A stretch of 64,000 bases of DNA from Verrucomicrobium spinosum DSM 4136 = JCM 18804 (GCF_000172155.1 NZ_ABIZ01000001.1:3691105-3755104); one strand, 5' to 3'. Counted from the first letter of the stretch, positions 54,521-63,588 are shown. The notes: generated by a model from the sequence alone, not told the origin. Numbers and translations: made by a program.

Positions 54521-54904
54521 CTAGAAGCCGCCCTGGGTGCGCATCCACCACTGGTAGAGCCACGCACAGGCTCCGATCAGGATGATCGCCGTAACGGCGA
54601 ACTCCGCCCACTGCACCATCGTCTTGCGGTTGCGGGCGCGGGTCTGCGCCAGCGTGAGCCGACGTTCGCCTTGGGCAAATCCACGGCGGGCGGCAGGCTC
54701 AGGAGGCAGGGTGTCCCGGTACTTGATGCGGCGCTCCTGGGCCTGACGGGAGGCTGACACAATGTCCATTTCCACCCGGAGGATCCGGGTCTGCAGGTCA
54801 TCGGTCTTTTCCTTGAGGGTGCGGGTGCTGGCGGCCTTGTCCTGCTTCGTCAGAGACTTGGCAGTCTTGGCGGAGGGCTTGCGTACACGTACGTTGCTGG
54901 ACAT
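54521..54904 (-). CDS. Tail-anchored coiled-coil protein, 127 aa
   Basis: The protein is basic at its N-terminus (MSSNVRVRKPSAKTAKSLTK), then has a charged helical stretch likely to form a coiled coil (TLKEKTDDLQTRILRVEMDIVSASRQAQERRIKY, ~28-62), and ends in a single membrane span (VQWAEFAVTAIILIGACAWLYQWW, ~98-121). No family is recognised. It lies 17 bp after the next gene upstream on the same strand, which has the same topology, so the two probably act together at the membrane. Confidence 0.8.
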   Translation of the reverse strand: MSSNVRVRKPSAKTAKSLTKQDKAASTRTLKEKTDDLQTRILRVEMDIVSASRQAQERRIKYRDTLPPEPAARRGFAQGERRLTLAQTRARNRKTMVQWAEFAVTAIILIGACAWLYQWWMRTQGGF

Positions 54905-54921
54905 GGGAGTGCGGCTTGGGG

Positions 54922-55617
54922 TTAGAGGAACAACTTAGCCAGCAGCATGAGCAGGGCTATGCCTGCAAGAAGCGGGAGGGTGAAGGCGAATCCGGCGCGA
55001 AGCCAGCTCTGGAAATCCTGCGGGAGTGCCCCGCCGCCCAGTTGTGAGTTGACGAGGAACGAGGCCTGGCTGCCCTCAGGCAGCACGGTGGCCAGACGAC
55101 GGCTCGCCTTGCCAAATTCGTTCTCGGCATCTTCAACCGCACCAATGGCGCGATCGAGCTCTTCGTTGAGGTCGCAACGCTTCCAGGTCTCGGGGCGGAT
55201 GGTGCGGAGGGCTTCGAGGTGGTGCTCAAAGGACTCACGTGCCACCGAGATCTCCTCGATGATTTTTTGCGCGTTGTAGAGCTCGCGCTCAAGGCGGGCA
55301 AGGTTCCGGGAAACTTTTTCGGTGATTTCACGCCGGCCCGTGGTGAAGCGTTCTTCCTTGAGACGCTGGGCCTCCAGTTCCTGCGCTTCGCGCTGGGTGC
55401 GATCAAGCTCCTGGCGGAGCTTCAGCAGAGATTCCTGCTTGCTCTTGAGCTCACTGAACGGGTCATCGCTGACGGAGGAGGTGGGAGCGCTGTGGCTCAC
55501 CATCTGGCTGTGGCCATTCGGCTTGGCAGCGTAGTCACTGAAGTCATCCGACTCCTCGAAGCGAAGCACCGGTGCTTCCCTGTCATAGTACATCGAACTT
55601 GTAGCGGCTTTAGGCAT
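54922..55617 (-). CDS. Tail-anchored coiled-coil protein, 231 aa
   Basis: After a low-complexity N-terminus (~1-55), residues ~55-140 are strongly heptad-like (SELKSKQESLLKLRQELDRTQREAQ...LERELYNAQKIIEEISVARESFEHHLEAL). A second helical part with TIRPETWKRCDLNEELDRAIGAVEDAENEFG follows, and the protein ends with a membrane span (AGFAFTLPLLAGIALLMLLAKLFL, ~208-231). No family is recognised. The arrangement places nearly the whole protein in the cytoplasm anchored by its tail. It sits 31 bp downstream of the permease at 55649, suggesting an operon. Confidence 0.82.
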   Translation of the reverse strand: MPKAATSSMYYDREAPVLRFEESDDFSDYAAKPNGHSQMVSHSAPTSSVSDDPFSELKSKQESLLKLRQELDRTQREAQELEAQRLKEERFTTGRREITEKVSRNLARLERELYNAQKIIEEISVARESFEHHLEALRTIRPETWKRCDLNEELDRAIGAVEDAENEFGKASRRLATVLPEGSQASFLVNSQLGGGALPQDFQSWLRAGFAFTLPLLAGIALLMLLAKLFL

Positions 55618-55648
55618 GACAGACGAGTTTGGTTTACCCGTCTAAGTA

Positions 55649-57373
55649 TTACAGCTCTCCTAAGTTTGCGAGGGTTTTCGTGCGGCGAAGGGCGAAATAG
55701 TATGGAATTCCACCAATAAGTACTGTTAATATGAACAGTGCTCCAATGGCCGATGCTTCTAATCCATAAATATTTTCCAGAGGCATGGGAGAAGCCGCCC
55801 TGCGACTGATCACAGTGGGGACTATGAGCACCGTCATGGCGATGGCAATGTAGAAGAAGCTGGCCACCAGACAAAGGGTGCCGCCGAAGCTGGACACGAT
55901 CTTGGCAGAGTTCGTCTCCCTTAGATTAGGCAGCAGGGTGCCCAGAGAGAGGGCAAGGGCATTGAGACCGACGGTCATGAGGACGATGGCGGATACAAAG
56001 AACACGGCGCGATGCAGAGGCAGCTTCAAGCTGAAGCATGACACTACCACCAGCAGGGTGGTGAGCGGTGTGGAAGCGGCGAGATTGAGCCACAGCTTTT
56101 GCTGGATCACGCGGGTGAGAGGAAAAGGGGCAAGGCCCAGTATCCAAAGACGCTGCCCCTCCAGGCTGAACTGGGGGAAGACAAAACGCGTCGTGAGGGT
56201 GGACATGGCGAGGCAGCACACCGTGAGGTTGAGGTGGCTGATGATGGCGCTCCAGGTGGGGTCCTTGTAATTGTAGCCCAGGTTGCGCAGGTTCGAGGTA
56301 TAAAGCAAGAGCAGGCCGAAGATGAGCGTGCACTGGCCCCACTGCATGGGTTCGCGGAGAAACGTAAGGGCATCCTTGCCCACCAGGGCCAGGGTGCTGC
56401 GGCGGAAGGGGGTCACTCTGCGCAGCAGGAACTCGGGCCGGGTGTTGTGGTTGGCAAACACCGCCTGACCGTTGGCGATGTTGCGCAGCTCCGAGTGCTG
56501 AAGTGCGCGGTTCCAGGAGGGGTAAAAGTAACGGTTGGCGACCAGGGCGGTGAGGATCCATGCGGCCATGGCATTGCTCAGCAACAACAGGGTGAAGAAC
56601 ATTGCCCGGCCCGGGAGCTCGCGTCCAGAGGCGATCACCACCTCGGCCACCCATGAGCTTGGGAGGAGAGGATGGGTGCAGATTTGCGTGTGCCCGAGGA
56701 TCTGTCGCACGTTGGTGGCCACGTCGCTGGAGACAAACTGCCCCGTCTGGCTGTCGCGAATCTGCCAGATGATGTAAACCACCATGCCCAAGACCAGAGT
56801 GCCTCCCACCTTCAGCCACCAAGGGCGGTAAAACTTGACCACCATGAGCAGAAACCAGGTGCTGACATTGGAGGCGAGGGCGATGAGGCACACGACGGCT
56901 GCCAGACTGGAGATGTAAAAGAACGGGCCGGCTTCAAAAATCCTGCCAAACCCTGCCAAAATGGGAGCGCTCAACAGAATGAGGCCCCAGCTGGAAATGA
57001 GCAGACCCTCAATGGTCTTCCAGATCACGATGCTGCCATGAGGCATGGGCAGGCTCAGGTGCCAGCCCGTCTCCTGGCGGCGGAAAAGACTGATCCCTGT
57101 GATGGCCGCGTTGGACATGACCAGCATCAGGAAAAAGAAGAAAAACAGCAGGTAGAGCATTCGTTCGGTAAGGAGCGGCCCCAGTAGGGGGAGGGCATGA
57201 ACAAAGCTGAGGCCCCGGTTCACCAGCAGGTAGGCTGCTGTCATGTACAGCAACATGAAGGCTGAAATGGTGAGCGTCATGAGTCGCTTCTCGCCTAAAT
57301 CTTCTCTCAGGCGGTGTCTCAGGGCTGAGAGATGGGCACGGGCTTGGGCAAGGATCGCCTTGGCGTGGGTCAT
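55649..57373 (-). CDS. Putative ABC-exporter-type permease
   Basis: The 574-residue protein has a cytoplasmic N-terminus (~1-30) and about ten or more membrane spans (LTISAFMLLYMTAAYLLV, MLYLLFFFFFLMLVMSNAAI, LLISSWGLILLSAPILAGF, LAAVVCLIALASNVSTWFLLMVV and others). An LFRRQETGWHLSLPMPHGSIVIWKT loop after the second or third span corresponds to the FNREESEILLHRPV loop of the permease at 39354, so both look like the same putative exporter class. No ATPase gene is adjacent here. The substrate is unknown. Confidence 0.85.
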   Translation of the reverse strand: MTHAKAILAQARAHLSALRHRLREDLGEKRLMTLTISAFMLLYMTAAYLLVNRGLSFVHALPLLGPLLTERMLYLLFFFFFLMLVMSNAAITGISLFRRQETGWHLSLPMPHGSIVIWKTIEGLLISSWGLILLSAPILAGFGRIFEAGPFFYISSLAAVVCLIALASNVSTWFLLMVVKFYRPWWLKVGGTLVLGMVVYIIWQIRDSQTGQFVSSDVATNVRQILGHTQICTHPLLPSSWVAEVVIASGRELPGRAMFFTLLLLSNAMAAWILTALVANRYFYPSWNRALQHSELRNIANGQAVFANHNTRPEFLLRRVTPFRRSTLALVGKDALTFLREPMQWGQCTLIFGLLLLYTSNLRNLGYNYKDPTWSAIISHLNLTVCCLAMSTLTTRFVFPQFSLEGQRLWILGLAPFPLTRVIQQKLWLNLAASTPLTTLLVVVSCFSLKLPLHRAVFFVSAIVLMTVGLNALALSLGTLLPNLRETNSAKIVSSFGGTLCLVASFFYIAIAMTVLIVPTVISRRAASPMPLENIYGLEASAIGALFILTVLIGGIPYYFALRRTKTLANLGEL

Positions 57374-57555
57374 TTGTCAGTATTGTCAGCTGTCGCCCCC
57401 CGCGGGATCAAGTAAAAGTCCCGGTAGCAGTGCGCCCAAATGGCATTTTTCGGCCATGGACCGGATTTTCTTGATTTGAGCGGATCTTTTAGCCAAAAAT
57501 GAGCGCTTCGACCTCATGCGGGTCTGAATCGCACTCTTCATTCAATACGAAAATT

Positions 57556-59298
57556 ATGTTGCATAGTCTTATTAGCCTCAAGATGGCCGCGATGGTGGCG
57601 GCCCTCGGACTCAATACCGCAGAGTGGTCGAACCCCTCGCCTGAAATGACGGCCCAAGTACAAAAGCTTGCCGACGCCATGGGCAACATCTCCTCGGGGG
57701 ATACCTCCCAGGTGGGGACGGCGGTCAACGAGACGATCAAGAAGATCAAAGATCTCGCCGACACCAAGGGCGACAAGGATGCCCAGTTCGCGGTGGGACT
57801 TTTCCTTCAACAGAGCAATCAGCAGGGGGCGCTGGACCAGGCACTTGAGTACTACAAGAAGGCCGCAGCCCAGAACCAGCTTCAGGCCATGAACAACCTT
57901 GGCTTCATTCTTGCCGCTTCCGGCAAAGAAGAGAAGGTCACGAAGGAAGGCGTGGACTGGATCCAGAAATCCGCTGACAAGGGCTTGAATGCTGCCCGTC
58001 GCAACATGGCCCAGATCCACCTTCGTGGTCTTGCAGGCTACAAAGTGGATCCCAAGGCCGCTGAGGCACTGCTTGAAGTGGCCAGCAAGGACAAAGACAG
58101 TCAGGCCAAGTTTGAACTGGCCCAGTTTTACCTCGGCGCAGGTGGCAAAGAGAATCAGAATGACGACAAGGCCTGGGCGCTTTTGAACGAGGCGGCTGAC
58201 CTTGGCAACCCGGGAGCGCTGGCCAGCCTTGGCTCAGTTCTTTTGGATGGCAAGAAGGTTGGCGAGAAAACCATTGCCGCAGATCCTGCCAAAGCCGTGG
58301 CCAAATTCGAGGAACTGGCCAAGCAGAACAACGCCACTGGCCTCCGGATCATGGGTGAGCTGCATGAGAGCGGTCTTGCTGGCGTGACGAAAGACTTCGA
58401 GAAAGCTCTCGACTTCTATCGCCGTGCTGCCCAGGGCAATGACTCAATCGCTCAAGTTCGTCTTGCTGGCTTCTACGACAAGGGTGTGGACCTCGACAAG
58501 AGCGACAAAAAGATCGACGTCGCCCCGAACGCGGCTGCCGCTCTTGAGTTGTACCGACTGGCTGCCCAGAGCAATGTGCCTCTGGCCATCTACAATGTGG
58601 GCACCTTCTATGAAGAAGGTCGTACCGTGGACAAGGACCCGACCAAGGCATTCGCCTACTTCCTGCAATCTGCTGTGAACGGTCTGGCTTATGGGATGCA
58701 GAAAGCGGGTGCCTACTACCTGAATGGCAGTGGCACGCTGAAGGATCCCGTCGCCGCTGCGGGCTGGTTCGCCCGCGCCGCTGCCGCTGGTCTTCCGGAA
58801 GGCCTCCTCAGCTACGGTCTCGTGAGCGAGCAAGGTCTGGTGATCGACAGCGACAAAGGGTCTCCTTATCAGGCCGCTGCCGCCTCCTACCTTGCGGCTG
58901 CAGATTCTCCTGCCGCCAGTGAGGCCGTTCGACTCGAAGCATTTGTCCGTCTCGGAAGCCTTCACTACCGCGGCCTCATGGTTCCCGTTGGTGACACTGC
59001 CAAGCCTGACTTTGAATCTGCTTATGTGTTCTTCAAGCAGGCCCAGGAGATCGATCCCAAGAACGAAGTGGTGAAGGGTGCTTTGGATGCAGTGACGAAG
59101 GGCAACAAGGCCCTCACTCAAGACAAGATCCAGAAGGCTGAGGCCACCATCGCCCGTATGAAGACGGATCGTGAAGCTCGCAAGGCTAAGGCTGCTGCTG
59201 ATGCCAAGGCTACTCCTGCGGTGACGCCGCCCGCCGCAGCGCCGGCTGCTGCCCCGGCACCCGCCGCTGGTGCGCCTCGCAAGCCCGCTACTCGCTAA
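57556..59298 (+). CDS. Sel1-repeat protein, probably exported
   Basis: The 580-residue protein begins with a hydrophobic stretch (MLHSLISLKMAAMVAALGLNTA) that looks like a signal peptide; an in-frame start 19 codons upstream is possible. The body is a series of Sel1/TPR-like helical repeats of ~36 residues, such as ALEYYKKAAAQNQLQAMNNLGFILA, ALDFYRRAAQGNDSIAQVRLAGFYDKG, ALELYRLAAQSNVPLAIYNVGTFYEEGR and AAGWFARAAAAGLPEGLLSYGLVSEQG. It ends in an Ala/Pro-rich tail. Such solenoids bind partner proteins. No neighbour suggests the partner. Confidence 0.88.
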   Translation: MLHSLISLKMAAMVAALGLNTAEWSNPSPEMTAQVQKLADAMGNISSGDTSQVGTAVNETIKKIKDLADTKGDKDAQFAVGLFLQQSNQQGALDQALEYYKKAAAQNQLQAMNNLGFILAASGKEEKVTKEGVDWIQKSADKGLNAARRNMAQIHLRGLAGYKVDPKAAEALLEVASKDKDSQAKFELAQFYLGAGGKENQNDDKAWALLNEAADLGNPGALASLGSVLLDGKKVGEKTIAADPAKAVAKFEELAKQNNATGLRIMGELHESGLAGVTKDFEKALDFYRRAAQGNDSIAQVRLAGFYDKGVDLDKSDKKIDVAPNAAAALELYRLAAQSNVPLAIYNVGTFYEEGRTVDKDPTKAFAYFLQSAVNGLAYGMQKAGAYYLNGSGTLKDPVAAAGWFARAAAAGLPEGLLSYGLVSEQGLVIDSDKGSPYQAAAASYLAAADSPAASEAVRLEAFVRLGSLHYRGLMVPVGDTAKPDFESAYVFFKQAQEIDPKNEVVKGALDAVTKGNKALTQDKIQKAEATIARMKTDREARKAKAAADAKATPAVTPPAAAPAAAPAPAAGAPRKPATR

Positions 59299-59340
59299 TT
59301 GGCGGGTCAGGGGAATTTGGTTCCTGATTCACTCCTTAAG

Positions 59341-59370
59341 AACCCGCACTGGCAACGGTGCGGGTTTTTT
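59341..59370 (+). terminator. Rho-independent terminator of the Sel1 gene
   Basis: AACCCGCAC (59341-59349) pairs with GTGCGGGTT (59358-59366), followed by TTTT and then GTG. It lies about 40 bp after the stop. From 59371 to 59699 nothing convincing is encoded. Confidence 0.9.
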
Positions 59371-59699
59371 GTGGGGATCCATGGGCGAGCGTGGTTTGGC
59401 TGCCCGGGTGATGGGAAGAAGGGCCGGCCGGGCCTCGGCTCGGTTCTTCAACACTCGGTGGCGTGTCTTCCGAATCATTTGGCCGATGGCACTGGATGTG
59501 GAAAAGTGAGCAAGGGGAAAAGGCGCTGACTGAAGTCAAATCTGCCTCAGAGGAGTGCTGTGAAGAGTTGGGCGTAGTTTATGAAGCCTTCCTCGTGAAT
59601 ACCCTTTTGATCGAGGAGCCAACCGGGGGTGGGGTTTCCTAAACCGGGTTCACAGAAACTAACTGTGCGCCTTTTTGGCTACAGCGTTTTGCGGGGAGT

Positions 59700-59727
59700 C
59701 CACCAAACCAATCTTGAGGTTTGGTGG
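59700..59727 (-). other. Perfect hairpin overlapping the tRNA 3' end
   Basis: On the minus strand the last six tRNA bases (CCACCA) continue as AACC, and this 10-base sequence pairs exactly with GGTTTGGTGG eight bases later (59700-59709 with 59718-59727). No T-run follows, so it is not a standard terminator. It could guide 3' processing or transiently mask the CCA end. Confidence 0.7.
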
Positions 59728-59797
59728 AGCATAGCGGATTCGAACCGCTGACCTTCTCAATGCCATTGAGACGCTCTACCAACTGAGCTAATGCCCC
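59722..59797 (-). tRNA. tRNA-Ala (anticodon GGC)
   Basis: The 76-nt gene on the minus strand folds as a standard cloverleaf: acceptor GGGGCAT/ATGCTCC with one G-U pair, D arm GCTC-AGTTGGTAG-AGC, anticodon stem TCTCA/TGAGA with loop ATGGCAT giving anticodon GGC, and T arm AGCGG-TTCGAAT-CCGCT. The CCA end is encoded. A discriminator A fits alanine, although the usual G3-U70 position must be read with the G-U pair seen in the acceptor. Confidence 0.96.
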
Positions 59798-59815
59798 GTG
59801 CTGCGGGAGGAAGAG

Positions 59816-59843
59816 ATAGTACCACGATCTCAAAAACAGACAA
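59816..59843 (-). promoter_or_regulatory. Sigma-70-type promoter of the tRNA
   Basis: On the minus strand TTGTCT (59843-59838) and TACTAT (59821-59816) are separated by 16 bp. The predicted start of transcription lies about 10-12 bp before the mature tRNA 5' end at 59797. Confidence 0.55.
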
Positions 59844-60027
59844 GTGTTTTCTGTAGTTTTTTGTGATGTTTTTTTGGGTGGAGAGGAAGTTCCGGGCAGG
59901 TGCCCCTAATCAGGTGGAGGCTGCCGTTTCCGTGGAAAAATGAAAACCGGTGGCAAATGCCACCGGTCGAACTTCCGCCTCGATGATGCGGAAACCAGGA
60001 TGCCTGGAGTCGATGTCAGAATGAAGC

Positions 60028-60639
60028 TTAAGCGGCTTCGCGACACAGGTTGGAACGGCCCAGTTTCCGCACCGCCAGTTCAATCCGTGTCTTCACAGTA
60101 CCCAAGGGCAAAGACAGCCGGGCGGCGATTTCACGCTGGCTCAGTCCGCTAAAGAAAGTGAGCTGCACCGCGACTCCTTGTTCCTTGGGAAGGTCGGCGA
60201 TGAGATGATCGAACAGTTCCGTCAGTTCGTTGTGGCGCACTTCGCGATCCACGGTGGAATCTTCTGCGTGCTCCACTTCCGGCTTGATGGACTCCTCGTA
60301 CCGGTTGGTGGCTTTCTGGTAGGAGGTGAGCTGGCGTACACGGTCCAGCGCACGGCGGCGGGCGATGGTGATGAGCCAGCCCAGCAGTTGGCCTTTCTTG
60401 GCGGAGAAGGTGGCGGACTGCTTCCAAACCTGAATGAAAACATCCTGGAGGACATCGTCCACGTCAGCATCCACGCCTACTACGCGACCGATCACGCCGC
60501 GGAGAACGGGGCGGTGACGCTGATAGAGGATTTCCAGCGCCTTCTGATTTTGCTCGTCGGTGATCAACGCCATCAGCGATTCATCGTCAAGAAGTGCGAG
60601 TTGGGTGGAGGAGGTTGTGGGGAACGGGATGGTTTTCAT
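60028..60639 (-). CDS. ECF-type RNA polymerase sigma factor
   Basis: The ~203-residue protein has sigma region 2 (EILYQRHRPVLRGVIGRVVG, DVDDVLQDVFIQVWKQSATFS, GWLITIARRRALDRVRQ) and region 4 with a helix-turn-helix (LSQREIAARLSLPLGTVKTRI). It resembles the SigK/RpoE-like ECF group. The ATG at 60639 (MKTIPFPTT) is preferred; an upstream in-frame start at 60723 would add 28 unlikely residues. No anti-sigma gene is adjacent: downstream lies tRNA-Ala, upstream a divergent interval, so control must act from elsewhere. 60724-61109 contains no gene I can support. Confidence 0.93.
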   Translation of the reverse strand: MKTIPFPTTSSTQLALLDDESLMALITDEQNQKALEILYQRHRPVLRGVIGRVVGVDADVDDVLQDVFIQVWKQSATFSAKKGQLLGWLITIARRRALDRVRQLTSYQKATNRYEESIKPEVEHAEDSTVDREVRHNELTELFDHLIADLPKEQGVAVQLTFFSGLSQREIAARLSLPLGTVKTRIELAVRKLGRSNLCREAA

Positions 60640-61109
60640 GGGAGAAGTGGGGCGGGGGCTTTGGCTGGTGGTTCGCAATCGGAGTTGCGACACCCCTTCC
60701 TTATGCATGTCGCGTGCCATCACCGTTTGTTGCGTTGTAACTTGCTGGTTATCAACGGTTTTATGTGGGGCTGGATCCTGGAGGGCGAGGGCCGGGAGTC
60801 CGTTTTTCGCTCAGGATGCACGAAGTCTCATGCGTTTTGCACGCCGATACGGCCGAAAGGTGCACGCAACACGACCCCGTCGCCCTCGATGATGTTTTTC
60901 TAGACAAATGGATGCCGATGCTTACTCTAAGGCCAGATGTCTTTGACAGTGCACAGCCTTAATCTTCTTCCCGGTCTCCTTCGACTCGGGTTGGCGACCC
61001 ACTGATCTTTCCCTCCCGCCACCCATGAAGGTGGCCTCGCACATCGGTTTCTGTTGGCCTCCTGCTTGTCAGGGCCCCGTTTCTCTTCATCTATTCTTTT
61101 CTCATTTCC

Positions 61110-62768
61110 ATGTTTGTCCCTGCTTCTCAAAAGTACAGTCCCTTTCCCGCCATCGATCTGCCCGGCAGACAGTGGCCTTCGCGAGTCATGACTCATGCAC
61201 CCCGCTGGTGCAGTGTGGATCTGCGCGATGGCAACCAGGCCCTGGCGGCACCCATGAACGTCTCCCAGAAACTGGAGATGTTCGATGCCCTCGTGAGGTG
61301 TGGTTTCAAGGAGATCGAAGTGGGTTTCCCCTCCGCCTCCAACACGGAGTTTGCCTTCAATCGCCGACTGATTGAAGACGGTCGGATTCCGGACGACGTG
61401 ACCGTCCAGGTGCTGGTGCAGGCGCGTGAGGATCTGATTGAAAAGACGGTCCAGTCTTTGATCGGGGCGAAGAAGGTCATCATTCACCTGTATAACTCCA
61501 CTTCGCCGGCGCAGCGCCGCTATGTCTTTGGCATGGAGAAGGAGGACATCTTGAAAATGGCGGTGCGCGGAGCGCAAATGATCAAGGAGCGCCTGCCCCG
61601 CCTGGAGGGAGCAGATGTCTCGTTGCAGTATTCTCCTGAGAGTTTCAGTGCGACAGAGGTGGAATTCGCCAAGGAGATCTCCGAGGCGGTGATTGATGTG
61701 TGGCAGCCCACGCCGGAGCGTAAGATGATTCTGAACCTGCCGGATACGGTGGAAGTCGCCATGCCCAATGTCTATGCCGACCAGATCGAATGGATCGCCA
61801 CCAACATTCGCAATCGCGAATCTCTGGTCATCAGTCTGCATACCCACAATGACCGTGGCACTGGTACTGCGGCGACCGAGCTGGGATTGCTGGCAGGCGC
61901 GGATCGCGTAGAAGGCACTCTGTTTGGCAATGGTGAGCGGACGGGCAATCTGGATATCGTTCAGGTCGCGATGAACCTCTACATGCATGGCATTGATCCA
62001 GGGCTGGACTTCTCCAACCTGAATGCCCTGCGCGAAGTTTATGAGCGATGCACCGGCATGTCAGTGCCGCCCCGCCATCCGTATTCGGGAGAACTGGTAT
62101 TCACCGCCTTCAGCGGTTCCCATCAAGATGCCATCAAGAAAGGCCTGACCGGTTGGGAGAAGAAGGGCGGCGTCTGGGACGTCCCTTATTTGACCATTGA
62201 TCCGAAGGACATCGGTCGTGAGTATCGCGAGGTGATCCGGGTAAACAGCCAGAGTGGCAAAGGCGGGGTCGCCTACTTGCTGGAGGCTGAGTTCGGCATC
62301 GAGCTGCCAAAAGATTTGCAGCGGGAATTTGGCCCGTTGGCCAACGATGAGGTGGATCGTCTGGGGCGCGAAGTGACCGCGAGCGAACTCAAGACCATGT
62401 TCTGGAACGAGTATATCGAGAGGGAGCAGCCCTACTCTCTGAAACACTTCCATGCGGATGGCACCACGGGTGTATTCCGCTGCCGTGCCAGCGTCTTCCA
62501 GAAGGGGCAGGAGGTGGAGGTTACGGGAGAGGGCAATGGTCCTATCGCAGCGTTTGTGGACGGCCTGGTCAAAAGTGGCGCCCCCGCCTTTGAGATCGCA
62601 ACCTACCGTGAGCAGTCTCTGAGCGAAGGCACTGGTGCCAGTGCGTTGTCTTTCATCCAGATCAAGCTGGCTGGCGGCAAACACGTCTGGGGAGCAGGGG
62701 TGGACACCAATATCGAATTGGCCTCCATCAAAGCAGTGCTCAGCGCGGTGAACCGTGCGATGAAATAA
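61110..62768 (+). CDS. leuA: 2-isopropylmalate synthase
   Basis: LeuA condenses acetyl-CoA with 2-oxoisovalerate in the first step of leucine synthesis. The 552-residue length and the start (MFVPASQKYSPFPAIDLPGRQWPSR) are those of the LeuA type 2 group. The TIM barrel shows WCSVDLRDGNQALAAPM (Arg-Asp of the active site), the EIEVGFPSASNTEF motif, and the metal-site HTHNDRGTGTAA. The C-terminal regulatory domain includes FRCRASVFQKGQEVEVTGEGNGPIAAFVDGL and GTGASALSFIQIKL, so leucine feedback is likely. A ~200-nt upstream region contains no obvious leucine-rich leader peptide. Confidence 0.96.
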   Translation: MFVPASQKYSPFPAIDLPGRQWPSRVMTHAPRWCSVDLRDGNQALAAPMNVSQKLEMFDALVRCGFKEIEVGFPSASNTEFAFNRRLIEDGRIPDDVTVQVLVQAREDLIEKTVQSLIGAKKVIIHLYNSTSPAQRRYVFGMEKEDILKMAVRGAQMIKERLPRLEGADVSLQYSPESFSATEVEFAKEISEAVIDVWQPTPERKMILNLPDTVEVAMPNVYADQIEWIATNIRNRESLVISLHTHNDRGTGTAATELGLLAGADRVEGTLFGNGERTGNLDIVQVAMNLYMHGIDPGLDFSNLNALREVYERCTGMSVPPRHPYSGELVFTAFSGSHQDAIKKGLTGWEKKGGVWDVPYLTIDPKDIGREYREVIRVNSQSGKGGVAYLLEAEFGIELPKDLQREFGPLANDEVDRLGREVTASELKTMFWNEYIEREQPYSLKHFHADGTTGVFRCRASVFQKGQEVEVTGEGNGPIAAFVDGLVKSGAPAFEIATYREQSLSEGTGASALSFIQIKLAGGKHVWGAGVDTNIELASIKAVLSAVNRAMK

Positions 62769-62791
62769 TTCAGGGGTGGTGCTCCCAAATG

Positions 62792-62828
62792 AAAAGCGCC
62801 CGCATCCGGTGAGGATGCGGGCGCTTTT
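62792..62828. terminator. Bidirectional terminator between leuA and the GMC partner gene
   Basis: AAAAGCGCCCGCATCC (62792-62807) is the exact inverse of 62813-62828 with a 5-nt loop. Both sides have T-runs on the appropriate strand, serving leuA and the converging minus-strand gene. Confidence 0.92.
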
Positions 62829-62852
62829 GTTTTCGGTAAAGAGGGTCAAGCT

Positions 62853-63515
62853 TTAGGCCACGTCTTCCAGCCCCAGCATCTTGATGACCTCCTGGGGTAC
62901 GCCAGGGTAGTCGCCGGGAAGGCTGATGTTCCCCACGTAGCCCAATTGTTTCCAAGTGGCGCTGTGGGTGTAGTACCCGCCCAGGGTCAGCTTGCGGAAG
63001 AGACGGAAGAAGCTAACACCGATCTTGTACTGCGGCTTGGCGGTGGTGTGATCGCAGATGTCATCCACGATGGCGGTTTGTTGGGCGGCAGTGAGCTCCA
63101 CGAAGGTCTTTTCAAACCGGCGGAAGCTTTCGGTATTGAGCCAGCCGAGGCCGCCGCGAATCACATCGCAGTCGTCCTTCTTGTCGTCATAGGGGGCGCT
63201 GCACCATTCGTTGATGAAGTCATGCACGCCCACCTCGCTGGCCGCCGGGCCGAGGTTGTCCTTGGGCAGGATGATGTCGGCGAGGACCTTGGTGGTGTTC
63301 AGCTCCTCGGGGGAGAAGAGTTTGGTCCACGGATAGACCGCAGGCTTCATGTAGTCCGGGTCGTAGATCGGACTGCGGGTGGAGATTGCCGGAGGCGAAG
63401 GTTCCGTCTCATTGGGAGCGGCCAGCACGTCTGGGGCTGCGGCAGTACCGGCTGCGGTGCCGGCAAACCACTTCAGGGCGTCGCGGCGGGAAAGGGGGGC
63501 GCGGTTGTCAGACAT
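62853..63515 (-). CDS. Gluconate 2-dehydrogenase subunit 3 family protein, Tat-exported
   Basis: The 220-residue protein starts with a Tat signal (PLSRRDALKWFAGTAAGTAAA, ~8-28). The body shows the family pattern: FSPEELNTTKVLADIILPKDNLGPAASEVGVHDFINEWC, an AQQTAIVDDIC helix, and FFRLFRKLTLGGYYTHSATWKQLGYVGN at the C-terminus. In gluconate 2-dehydrogenase this small subunit accompanies a GMC flavoprotein and helps its export by hitch-hiking. The GMC gene lies directly upstream on the same strand, 73 bp away. Confidence 0.92.
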   Translation of the reverse strand: MSDNRAPLSRRDALKWFAGTAAGTAAAPDVLAAPNETEPSPPAISTRSPIYDPDYMKPAVYPWTKLFSPEELNTTKVLADIILPKDNLGPAASEVGVHDFINEWCSAPYDDKKDDCDVIRGGLGWLNTESFRRFEKTFVELTAAQQTAIVDDICDHTTAKPQYKIGVSFFRLFRKLTLGGYYTHSATWKQLGYVGNISLPGDYPGVPQEVIKMLGLEDVA

Positions 63516-63588
63516 TGGGAGCGAGGAGAAATTGTTTAACCACAGAGGGCACAGAGTTTCACAGAGGGATTATCTTGAAGTCAGTTTC

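Noticed and set aside
59639-59833. Minus-strand ORF containing GALAQLVERLNGIEKVSGSNPLCSTK
   Set aside because: This is the well-known false translation of a tRNA gene; the cloverleaf at 59722-59797 explains it.
60178-60903. Plus-strand ORF opposite the sigma factor
   Set aside because: The minus strand has clear sigma regions 2 and 4; the plus frame has no recognisable features.
60905-61109. Leucine-responsive attenuator or T-box before leuA
   Set aside because: No leucine-rich leader peptide, no T-box consensus and no terminator-like stem were found in this stretch.
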